NCBI GenBank assembly: GCA_030843315.1 | Contig: JAUUPT010000041.1 | Span: forward strand, 1-36,932 | Reading direction: 5' to 3' | From: Bacteroidaceae bacterium | Lineage (GTDB): Bacteria > Bacteroidota > Bacteroidia > Bacteroidales > Bacteroidaceae | DNA: 36,932 nt | Shown: positions 31,027 through 36,932 of the stretch, piece after piece | Position numbering within the stretch: the first letter of the stretch is position 1 | How the letters are laid out: each line of letters begins with the position of its first letter | The notes under the pieces: generated by a model | The model's input: the letters and a program-made list of their open reading frames with translations, nothing else | Told to the model about the DNA's origin: nothing | The model's database searches: none | Made by a program: the position numbers and the translations under genes

Positions 31027-31518
31027 TTATATCAGCGGCAGTATCTCTTCCGGCTCCACATCGCAATGATGGAAATGCATTTCCGTCTCCGCCTTCTCCT
31101 GCGGGAAGGTGAAGTAAGTACAGGTGGCTTCCGTGCAAAGTTCCCCCATACTATTATACAGCCTTGCTTCTATTACGGCAATGTTTCGTTTCTGCTCCTT
31201 CAGCGAGGCGCGCAGCACCACATTGGTGTCCTGCGTCGATATCGACTTGCGGAACCGGGTTTCCATCTTCGACGTCACCCCGGCAGTCTGCAACTTGCGG
31301 AACACCACCCAGCCACAGATCTCGTCCAGTAGCACCGACTGAATGCCCCCATGCAGCGTATTCAGCCAACCCTGATATTCGGGGCGCGGCTTCCAGATGC
31401 TCACCACCTCATCGCCGTCCTCATAAAACTCCATTCTTACACCGGTTTCATTGTCGGGCGAACAGCCGAAACAATTATAGCCTTCCATACTTTTCCACGG
31501 GTTGATAATCTTTTTCAT
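31027..31518 (-). CDS. Hotdog-fold thioesterase (PaaI/YiiD-like)
   Basis: 163 residues from the ATG at 31516-31518 (MKKIINPWKSMEGYNCFGC). A longer frame runs up to 31863, but it would cross the -7 box at 31548 and codes an unlikely Arg-rich stretch. The hotdog fold spans about 45-150, with WLNTLHGGIQSVLLDEICGWVVFRK, the HGG motif and an Asp/Glu catalytic position as in PaaI-type acyl-CoA thioesterases. The N-terminal CFGC pair is common in Bacteroidota members. It hydrolyses some acyl-CoA or acyl-ACP; the substrate is unknown. It is monocistronic, upstream of and co-directional with the his operon. Confidence 0.88.
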   Translation of the reverse strand: MKKIINPWKSMEGYNCFGCSPDNETGVRMEFYEDGDEVVSIWKPRPEYQGWLNTLHGGIQSVLLDEICGWVVFRKLQTAGVTSKMETRFRKSISTQDTNVVLRASLKEQKRNIAVIEARLYNSMGELCTEATCTYFTFPQEKAETEMHFHHCDVEPEEILPLI

Positions 31519-31547
31519 AACAGTACTTTCATTGATTCTTCTTGCTA

Positions 31548-31555
31548 CAAATATA
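31548..31555 (-). promoter_or_regulatory. -7 box (TATATTTG) of the thioesterase gene
   Basis: An exact TAnnTTTG on the minus strand, 30 bp before the chosen ATG, which supports that start. The -33 match is weak. Confidence 0.55.
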
Positions 31556-31693
31556 GTCAGATTTCGACGGCAGCTCACAAGAAAACGGCCGAATCGTCCA
31601 AAAAACAACACAAAATAGGAAAAACGGAGCAATCTTTTTCCGAATCTGCACCGTTTTTCATATCTTCGTTCTTGGTTAACTAAAAAGAAAGCG

Positions 31694-32794
31694 ATGCTGA
31701 AAGGAGTCATCATTTGTTTATGCATATTGTTCCCCCTGTCTCTGTTTGCCCAAAGCGAAGAGAGCGACTCCTTGTCGCGCGAAAACATCGCTCCCCACCC
31801 CCACCAGGGTGGCTTCAAAAAGGCAATAAAGCAGTTCCTCAATTTCAGCGATTTCGATACCACCTACATCAGTCCCAACCGCTACAACTACGCCCTGATG
31901 CTCGACCACTTCACCAATTACGAGTATTACTCCGTAAGCAGCGCCGCCCCTCAGCCCCAGCATCTCCAATTCTCGCCCAACCCTCATAATAAGGTAGGCG
32001 TCTACTTCGGCTGGCGCTGGATATTCCTGGGATGGGCCATCGACACGGACGGACTGTACGGAAAGAAGAACGGGAAAAAGAAGGGAACGGAACTCGACCT
32101 CAGCCTTTACAGTTCCAAAGTGGGAGTGGATATATTCTACCGCCGCACGGGAAACAACTATCAGATACACCGAGCTGCGGGCTTCTCCGACCGGGTTCCT
32201 TCCAATTACTCCGCCGATTTTGACGGTCTGAAGGTAGATATGAAAGGGCTCAACCTATACTATATATTCAACAACCGGCACTTTTCCTATCCCGCCGCCT
32301 TCAGCCAGTCCACCAACCAGCGCCGCAGTGCCGGATCGCTCATTGCCGGATTCTCCCTGTCCGCGCACAATCTGAACTTCGACTACACCAAGCTGCCCGA
32401 AGTGATACAGGAGACGATGAATCCGGGCATGAAGGTGAAGCACATCAAGTACACCAACATCAGCCTCAACTTCGGCTATGCCTACAACTGGGTGTTTGCC
32501 CGCAACTGCCTGGCGTGCCTGTCGCTCAGCCCCGCCGTTGCCTACAAAACATCGCGCATCAAGAAGGCGGAAGAGCAGACAGACGACTGGTACAAGAACC
32601 TCAACATCGACTTCATCCTGCGGGCAGGCGTGGTGTACAACAACAGCAAGTACTTTGCCGGTGCCTCCTTCGTGGGCCGCACCTACGATTACTACCGCCA
32701 CAACTTCTCCCTGAACAACGGCTTCGGCACACTGCAAGTATATGCCGGATTCAACTTCTATCTGAAGAAGGAATACAGGAAAGAACATAAATAA
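31694..32794 (+). CDS. DUF4421 domain-containing exported protein
   Basis: 366 residues. The signal peptide (about 1-20, GVIICLCILFPLSLFAQ) is followed by a domain of alternating aromatic beta strands: YISPNRYNYALMLDHFTNYEYY, VGVYFGWRWIFLGWAIDTDGLYGKKNGKKKGTELDLSLYSSKVGVD and the final GTLQVYAGFNFYLKKEYRKE. This pattern suggests an outer-membrane beta-barrel-like protein. DUF4421 is a Bacteroidota family of unknown role. It is monocistronic, convergent with the DUF2490 gene, and shares a hairpin with it. Confidence 0.88.
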   Translation: MLKGVIICLCILFPLSLFAQSEESDSLSRENIAPHPHQGGFKKAIKQFLNFSDFDTTYISPNRYNYALMLDHFTNYEYYSVSSAAPQPQHLQFSPNPHNKVGVYFGWRWIFLGWAIDTDGLYGKKNGKKKGTELDLSLYSSKVGVDIFYRRTGNNYQIHRAAGFSDRVPSNYSADFDGLKVDMKGLNLYYIFNNRHFSYPAAFSQSTNQRRSAGSLIAGFSLSAHNLNFDYTKLPEVIQETMNPGMKVKHIKYTNISLNFGYAYNWVFARNCLACLSLSPAVAYKTSRIKKAEEQTDDWYKNLNIDFILRAGVVYNNSKYFAGASFVGRTYDYYRHNFSLNNGFGTLQVYAGFNFYLKKEYRKEHK

Positions 32795-32840
32795 TTTTAA
32801 GCACAGCAACCGTGAAATCCGTGTAATCCGTGCCTAAAAT
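32795..32840. terminator. Bidirectional hairpin with REP-like loop
   Basis: TTTTAAGCAC (32795-32804) pairs with GTGCCTAAAA (32830-32839) with one mismatch. The loop holds the direct words CCGTGAAATCCGTGTAATCCGTG, which resemble a repeat often seen between Bacteroides genes. The right arm includes the last codons and stop of the DUF2490 gene. Confidence 0.6.
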
Positions 32841-33499
32841 TTATAATTGCATTCTATTCCCACTATATTCCTATCATCTCCTTTCGCCGACTGCCAGCAA
32901 TAGAACACGTCCGCATCCCAGCGCGAAGAAAGCGGCAAGGCGATTCCACCCCGGTAGCGCATCCGCTTCACGTCGAAGTGCTCGGCACGAGCCAGGCTGT
33001 TGTACATCTCCACCGATACATACGGTTCTATTTTTGAATTCCGAAGTTCATAAGCCAGCGTGAGACGCGAGCGAAGACGGAGCTTATCTTTATCTCCGGC
33101 TACATTAGACTGAAAGCGTTCGCGCAGCGAAAGCTTCACCTGTTGCACCTGGGTAGAAACCGTACCGTCGATGTAATAGCGATGCCGGAGTTTCCAGCCG
33201 GCATCCACCCGGTTCCGGTAGTGCATCTCATATCCCGCTCCAAACTTCAAGAAAGGAAGCACCGTATAAATGCCGCCCACTTCCAGTCCCAGGCGGTCGG
33301 TTCTTCCCAGATTGTCCATCGTTCGCCATTCCAGCCCCCCGATAACAGCAAATGCCGGAGCCACTTCATATTTAGCCCCGACATTCGCCCAAGTTGCCAA
33401 CTCTCCGTCTTGTGCCCGCAGCGACTGCTGCGACAGGCTTATCAAGACAATAAGCAGAAAATAAAATCTGCTTCCATTCACAGTGTTTCTTAGTGTCAT
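32834..33499 (-). CDS. DUF2490 domain-containing outer-membrane-like protein
   Basis: 221 residues from the ATG at 33497-33499, which has AAAGGA just upstream. A GTG at 33532 would lie inside the -7 box and is rejected. The signal peptide (about 8-29, FYFLLIVLISLSQQSLRAQ) precedes a beta-barrel-like domain ending in aromatic Phe, typical of outer-membrane proteins: GGLEWRTMDNLGRTDRLGLEVGGIYTVLPFLKFGAGYEMHYR and the ending IVGIECNYKF. The family is of unknown function, common in Bacteroidota. It is convergent with DUF4421, another barrel-like gene. Confidence 0.85.
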   Translation of the reverse strand: MTLRNTVNGSRFYFLLIVLISLSQQSLRAQDGELATWANVGAKYEVAPAFAVIGGLEWRTMDNLGRTDRLGLEVGGIYTVLPFLKFGAGYEMHYRNRVDAGWKLRHRYYIDGTVSTQVQQVKLSLRERFQSNVAGDKDKLRLRSRLTLAYELRNSKIEPYVSVEMYNSLARAEHFDVKRMRYRGGIALPLSSRWDADVFYCWQSAKGDDRNIVGIECNYKF

Positions 33500-33531
33500 A
33501 TCCTTTGTACGTATTACATAAGTTAAAGGCA

Positions 33532-33539
33532 CAAAGCTA
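33532..33539 (-). promoter_or_regulatory. -7 box (TAGCTTTG) of the DUF2490 gene
   Basis: An exact TAnnTTTG on the minus strand, 33 bp before the chosen ATG. A TTTG lies only 16 bp upstream of it (33556-33559), closer than usual. Confidence 0.5.
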
Positions 33540-33604
33540 AGAATAAATTCTGTAACAAATCTGGAATAAATCCGTAAATAATCAGTTCAATCTTTCTCCT
33601 AACG

Positions 33605-33706
33605 TCAGACGTTCATTCCATGCGCACCCAGTGCATCCAAAAATGCCGATGCAACGGCGATAATCACTTTCAAAATTTTGTCCCAAGCAGATGATTTTGT
33701 TCTCAT
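33605..33706 (-). CDS. Smalltalk protein
   Basis: 33 residues, opening MRTKSSAWDKILKVII and ending AHGMNV, and matching the tiny smalltalk family of Bacteroides as I know it: a basic/Trp N-terminus, then one hydrophobic helix (about 12-29) ending in Gly-Ala-His. It lies 25 bp after the HU-like gene on the same strand, the order in which the family is usually found, often followed by an N-acetylmuramoyl-L-alanine amidase. No amidase follows here. The function is unknown; a small single-pass membrane protein or holin-like peptide are possibilities, unproven. Confidence 0.85.
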   Translation of the reverse strand: MRTKSSAWDKILKVIIAVASAFLDALGAHGMNV

Positions 33707-33731
33707 TGTTTTTTCTAATTTTTAATTTATA

Positions 33732-34205
33732 TTATCCCATCGGATTCTCGTCCAAATCCCCGTCGCTCCCGCTGCCGGAACCGCCGCCACCTACCTGGCT
33801 GCTCTGCACACTGCGAGTTGCCACGCGCGTATACGCCACCGTCTTCGCCATATTCGTCAGCGACTTGCCGGGGCGGAAGATGACGCGCGTTTTCTTAATC
33901 AACGAAGACGAAAAATCCTCCGCCTTCTCGGCACCCTTACTGCTGATTCCCATTTGCAGCGAACCGAGATCGCCCAGCCGCACGATGCGTCCCGCCTTCA
34001 GTGCACGGTTCGCCTCGTAGATGATGCCTGCCAGTGCTGCACGCACATCGGTTTCCGTACAGGTGGTACGTCCCGTAATCGCCTCGCACATTTCTTCGAA
34101 GTCCAACACACCTGTGGCCTGCGCCACAGCATAATACTTGCTCGGTTCATCCTTCTTAGCAGGATTTCTGCGAGCCACTACCGAATAATTCATGGATGTT
34201 GCCAT
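33732..34205 (-). CDS. HU-family DNA-binding protein
   Basis: 157 residues from the ATG at 34203-34205; an ATG at 34191-34193 (MNYSVVARR) is equally possible and would give 153. The Bacteroides HU-like fold occupies about 5-130: NYSVVARRNPAKKDEPSKYYAVAQATGVLDFEEMCEAI, then GIIYEANRALKAGRIVRLGDLGSLQMGI, then FRPGKSLTNMAKTVAYTRV. A Gly/Ser/Asp-rich tail with GGGGSGSGSDGD ends it. These proteins bend or coat DNA. The gene forms a unit with smalltalk and diverges from DUF4248 and the VirE-like gene across a 202-bp AT-rich region; a longer frame up to 34304 would cross its -7 box. Confidence 0.88.
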   Translation of the reverse strand: MATSMNYSVVARRNPAKKDEPSKYYAVAQATGVLDFEEMCEAITGRTTCTETDVRAALAGIIYEANRALKAGRIVRLGDLGSLQMGISSKGAEKAEDFSSSLIKKTRVIFRPGKSLTNMAKTVAYTRVATRSVQSSQVGGGGSGSGSDGDLDENPMG

Positions 34206-34267
34206 AAAAATAAAAGTTTTGTTCCGAATACCCGGAGAGAAAAGCCTTTCTCCCATCGTCCGTAGTA

Positions 34268-34275
34268 CAAAGATA
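34268..34275 (-). promoter_or_regulatory. -7 box (TATCTTTG) of the HU/smalltalk unit
   Basis: An exact TAnnTTTG on the minus strand 63 bp before the ATG. The -33 is not clear. The leader carries a short hairpin near 34240-34259 (GGAGA...TCTCC). Confidence 0.5.
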
Positions 34276-34407
34276 GTGCATGCTCCAATGCCCCGAATCG
34301 CCATTGAAGCTTTATGAATTTTATTGAAAACAATATATATAAAAGTTTCTATAAGTCACTTATTTTCAGTAATTTTATAGCTGTATAATAAACCAATAAA
34401 AACAAAA

Positions 34408-34638
34408 ATGGAACAAGAAGAAAGCAAATTCACGGTGCGCACCTACACTAAATCTGAACTGGCGCACCTTTACAATCCGCAAATGACTGTAAAAAATGCC
34501 ACACAAGTACTTCGTCGCTGGATACAGCATAATCAAGAGCTACACAATGCTCTAATAAGCTTGGGATATACCGACCGAAGCCATATTTTTACCCCACGGC
34601 AAGTGCAACTAATAATTGACATATTGGGAGAACCATAA
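34408..34638 (+). CDS. DUF4248 domain-containing protein
   Basis: 76 residues, nearly all one domain: RTYTKSELAHLYNPQMTVKNATQVLRRWIQHNQELHNALISLGYTDRSHIFTPRQVQLIIDILGEP. The pattern of short helices with a YxPxxT turn and a final FTPRQV helix looks like a small winged or homeodomain-like DNA-binding protein; this is inference. The family is found in Bacteroides next to BT4734/VirE-like genes, exactly as here (95-bp gap). Its base composition is clearly more AT-rich than the following gene. Confidence 0.85.
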   Translation: MEQEESKFTVRTYTKSELAHLYNPQMTVKNATQVLRRWIQHNQELHNALISLGYTDRSHIFTPRQVQLIIDILGEP

Positions 34639-34658
34639 AGCCATTTTCAGATTTTAAC

Positions 34659-34713
34659 ATAACTTTTATACAGAATGCAAAAGTTATTTTCCACCCAAAT
34701 ATAACCATGTTAT
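34659..34713. promoter_or_regulatory. Two inverted repeats between DUF4248 and the VirE-like gene
   Basis: ATAACTTTT (34659-34667) and AAAAGTTAT (34679-34687) form a perfect 9-bp dyad across 11 nt. A second dyad, ATAAC-CAT-GTTAT, lies at 34701-34713, 21 bp before the ATG. Both share the half-site ATAAC. They could be a hairpin that tunes expression or operators for DUF4248. Confidence 0.5.
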
Positions 34714-34733
34714 TTTGACAAAATTTTTAATTT

Positions 34734-36845
34734 ATGAAAATATCTTACTATAAAAACAAGAAACAACCTCCGAGTTTAGAGCTGACCGAGTCAGAAGTAG
34801 TCAACCTTATCCGAGACGATGAAGAGCTGCGCAGAATCATCACCGAGATACGCCAAAGCATGGCGGACAATGACCTGCCTGCCGCCGAGCAGAAGAAAGG
34901 CGAACTGCCCGCCGTCACCTTTTCCGCCCGCTTTTCCGGCGGACGGCGATACGACAAGCTCGTGGAGTACACCGGAGAAATCTCACTGGACTTCGACAAA
35001 AAGTCCGAAGAGGAACTGCAACGCATCCGCCTGGCGGCGGAAAGCTGTCCCTACACCCACATCAGCTTCCGCAGTCCGCGCGGCAGCGGCAGCAAAGTCA
35101 CCGTGCGCACCAGCCTTGCCGACGGCACCCTGCCCCAGTCGCCCGACGAAGTGCGTAACTACCATGCCCACGCCTACGACCAGGTAGCCACTTTCTATGA
35201 GAAGCTCTGCGACACCGGCCTCGACGAAGCCTGCAAGGACATGACGCGCCTCTGCTACCTGTCCCACGACGACGAAGTCTACTTCAACCCCGACGCACAG
35301 GTGTTCGTCGTCGATCCTGCCCTTCCCCTCAGGGAGAAGCCCAAGAGGACGACCGGACGGAAGAAAGGCTCCGTAGAGAAAACCGCCGGGGACACCACCG
35401 GCCGGCCTTCGGATCACATCCGCTACACCCCCGGCGAAAGCCGCGCCCTGCTTGCCACCCTGCTCCACCGGCACGACCACAAGGAGACGTACAGCGAGGG
35501 AAACCGCAACAACTACCTGTACAAGCTGGCATGCACCTACAACTGCTACGGCATTCCGATGCACGAAACGCAACTCTTCATTCGCGCCAACTTCTCCGAC
35601 CTGCCCGCCGAAGAGCTGGACTCGGCAGTCACGAGCGCCTACCGCCATACCGAAGAGTTCAACACCCGCAAGCTGTCCACCGCCCAGTGGAACTTCCTGC
35701 ACATCGAGCAGTACATCAGAAGCCACTACGACACCCGTTACAACCTAGTGAAGCACCGCATGGAGTGCAGTCCCCGTGGCGCCGGCACCTTCTGCGAGCT
35801 GGACGACCAGATGGAGAACACCATCTGGATGGAACTGAACGAAGCCGGCTACACGTGCAACGTCAAGAATGTAGGCAACCTCATCTACTCCGACTTCAGC
35901 CAGTCCTACCACCCCATCCGCCTGTACATGGAGCAACTGCCCGCCTGGGACGGCATCGACCACCTGGCGCGCCTCGCCCGCAGCGTAGGCACCGCCAACG
36001 CCGACTTCTGGCAGAAAGGCCTCACCCACTTCCTGGTGGGTATGGTGGCTGCCGCCACGAGGGACGACATCGTGAACCACCTCTGCCTCTTGCTTTGCAG
36101 CAAGCAGAACCTGGGCAAGACCACCTTCATCAACCGCCTGCTGCCCCCCGAGTTGCGTGCCGAGTACCTGAGCACCGGCACCATCACCCCCGGCAACAAA
36201 GACGACCTGGCGCGCATCAGCCAGTTCATGCTCATCAACTTCGACGAGTACGAAGGCATGAACGGCCGCGAACTGAGCCAACTGAAGGACCTCATCACCC
36301 GCAGCACCATCACCCTGCGCCTGCCCTACGCACGCCGCACGCAGAACTTCCCCCACGTAGCTTCCTTTGCCGGCACCTGCAATTACCCCCAAGTGCTGCA
36401 CGACCCCACCGGCAACCGCCGCTTCCTCTGCTTCGAAGTAGACCGCATCGAACTCTACGACATAGATTACCCGCAACTCTACGCCCAAATCAAACATCTG
36501 CTGGACAACGGCTACCGCTACTGGTTCGAAGCCGACGAAGTGAACGAGATAGAAAGCAACAACCAGCCCTTCATCTTCAACACTCCCGAAGAAGAAATGC
36601 TGCTGACGCACTTCCGCAAGCCGGTACGGTTCGACCCGATAAAGTACATGACGGTAAGCGAGATAGCGGAAGAGATTCGGAGACGGACGGGGTATCAGTA
36701 CACCGCTGCAAGCAAAGTGATATTAGGAAAGATTTTAATAAGGCTCGGTTTCAAGTTTATCTACGGAAGAAACGGACGACGATACGAAGTTGTTATGCTG
36801 GATTCTGAACAAACAAGATCAAACCAGCTCTATCCAAATAACTAA
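34734..36845 (+). CDS. BT4734/VirE-N PrimPol-like protein fused to a VapE-like helicase
   Basis: 703 residues. The N-terminal BT4734-like (VirE-N) domain (about 1-195) has SLDFDKK (DxD at 86-88) and SPRGSGSKV (114-122), resembling archaeo-eukaryotic primase motifs with Lys for the usual His. A basic linker (about 197-225) follows. The C-terminal VapE-like/SF3-like P-loop domain has Walker A SKQNLGKTT (456-464), Walker B FDEYEG (Asp504-Glu505), sensor Asn550 in GTCNYPQV and the arginine pair in GNRRF (560-564). It is probably a primase-helicase of mobile-element or satellite origin. It lies in the HU/smalltalk/DUF4248 module. GC-rich codons dominate until about codon 635, then the gene turns AT-richer. 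It is complete. Confidence 0.9.
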   Translation: MKISYYKNKKQPPSLELTESEVVNLIRDDEELRRIITEIRQSMADNDLPAAEQKKGELPAVTFSARFSGGRRYDKLVEYTGEISLDFDKKSEEELQRIRLAAESCPYTHISFRSPRGSGSKVTVRTSLADGTLPQSPDEVRNYHAHAYDQVATFYEKLCDTGLDEACKDMTRLCYLSHDDEVYFNPDAQVFVVDPALPLREKPKRTTGRKKGSVEKTAGDTTGRPSDHIRYTPGESRALLATLLHRHDHKETYSEGNRNNYLYKLACTYNCYGIPMHETQLFIRANFSDLPAEELDSAVTSAYRHTEEFNTRKLSTAQWNFLHIEQYIRSHYDTRYNLVKHRMECSPRGAGTFCELDDQMENTIWMELNEAGYTCNVKNVGNLIYSDFSQSYHPIRLYMEQLPAWDGIDHLARLARSVGTANADFWQKGLTHFLVGMVAAATRDDIVNHLCLLLCSKQNLGKTTFINRLLPPELRAEYLSTGTITPGNKDDLARISQFMLINFDEYEGMNGRELSQLKDLITRSTITLRLPYARRTQNFPHVASFAGTCNYPQVLHDPTGNRRFLCFEVDRIELYDIDYPQLYAQIKHLLDNGYRYWFEADEVNEIESNNQPFIFNTPEEEMLLTHFRKPVRFDPIKYMTVSEIAEEIRRRTGYQYTAASKVILGKILIRLGFKFIYGRNGRRYEVVMLDSEQTRSNQLYPNN

Positions 36846-36849
36846 GTGC

Positions 36850-36876
36850 GGGGGGTGGGGGGGGGGGGGGGGGGGG
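36850..36876. repeat. Poly-G tract: 6 G, T, 20 G
   Basis: Four bases after the VirE-like stop codon the plus strand runs G6-T-G20, then GGGG again at 36884-36887, followed by A/T-rich sequence to the window end. It could be a contingency-type homopolymer, a G-quadruplex-forming terminator or a sequencing/assembly artefact. It carries no gene. Confidence 0.8.
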
Positions 36877-36932
36877 AGGAATTGGGGTGGAAGAAAAAAA
36901 ATAATAAAATAAAGTAGTTAATTTAATTTGTG

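Noticed and set aside
31519..31863. N-terminal extension of the thioesterase
   Set aside because: It would cross the -7 box at 31548, overlap the divergent DUF4421 gene and encode an Arg/Phe-rich stretch unlike the family.
33500..33532. GTG start for the DUF2490 protein
   Set aside because: It overlaps the -7 promoter box; the ATG at 33499 has a good AAAGGA site and begins just before the signal peptide.
34206..34304. N-terminal extension of the HU-like protein
   Set aside because: The longer frame crosses the -7 box at 34268; family members start near MNYSVV.
35531..36808. 425-codon frame within the VirE-like gene, another plus-strand frame
   Set aside because: Arg/His/Pro-rich out-of-frame reading of a GC-rich gene; no domain and no ribosome site.
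1..36932. tRNA, rRNA or insertion sequences
   Set aside because: No cloverleaf, rRNA-like stretch, transposase or terminal inverted repeat was seen in any intergenic region.

Overview
The window looks like a chromosomal segment of a gut Bacteroides species. Evidence: many upstream regions carry the Bacteroidota vegetative promoter signature (TTTG, about 19-20 bp, TAnnTTTG), Shine-Dalgarno sites are weak, and several families typical of the genus are present (DUF3276, DUF5606, DUF4252, DUF4421, DUF4248, smalltalk, BT4734/VirE-N). About 37 protein genes are supported, plus a 15-codon leader peptide. I see no tRNA, rRNA, CRISPR or insertion sequence.

Layout. 1-8.4 kb: dnaK (minus); a MATE transporter overlapping a Crp/Fnr regulator; a two-domain META lipoprotein; and a carboxynorspermidine-dehydrogenase-like gene, bcp and recA in one plus-strand unit. 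8.4-14.1 kb: an ECF sigma / membrane anti-sigma-like / DUF4252 operon, an XRE regulator, an unknown membrane protein, a YeiH-type exporter with its LysR regulator, and an unknown gene. 14.1-20.8 kb: clpB, then a minus-strand housekeeping operon nusB-yajC-ybbR-coaE-DUF5606. 20.8-24.1 kb: DUF3276, rplY, pth, an S4 protein and a Gfo/Idh oxidoreductase. 24.1-31.0 kb: a his operon (hisG-hisD-hisC-hisB plus a Kef-type antiporter) preceded by a complete attenuator with a six-histidine leader peptide. 31.0-33.5 kb: a thioesterase, DUF4421 and DUF2490 proteins. 33.6-36.9 kb: an accessory module of HU-like protein and smalltalk on one strand, diverging from DUF4248 and a PrimPol/VapE-like protein, and ending in a 20-G homopolymer.

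The most unusual content is non-coding. Upstream of clpB, 14 TGCA palindromes sit at exactly 11-bp intervals (14231-14377). They end about 66 bp upstream of a sequence shaped like a sigma-54 -24/-12 promoter. dnaK also has a close match to a sigma-54 promoter. Between dnaK and the MATE gene, eight alternating inverted half-sites (AATCAT/ATGATT) are also spaced exactly 11 bp apart. A third array of 21-bp units lies before the recA-containing operon. Three unrelated sequences with helical-repeat spacing beside chaperone and repair genes suggest a class of phased regulatory or structural DNA arrays, perhaps sigma-54 enhancers for the stress response. That last step is inference. The his attenuator and the HU/smalltalk/DUF4248/VirE module are the next most interesting items.
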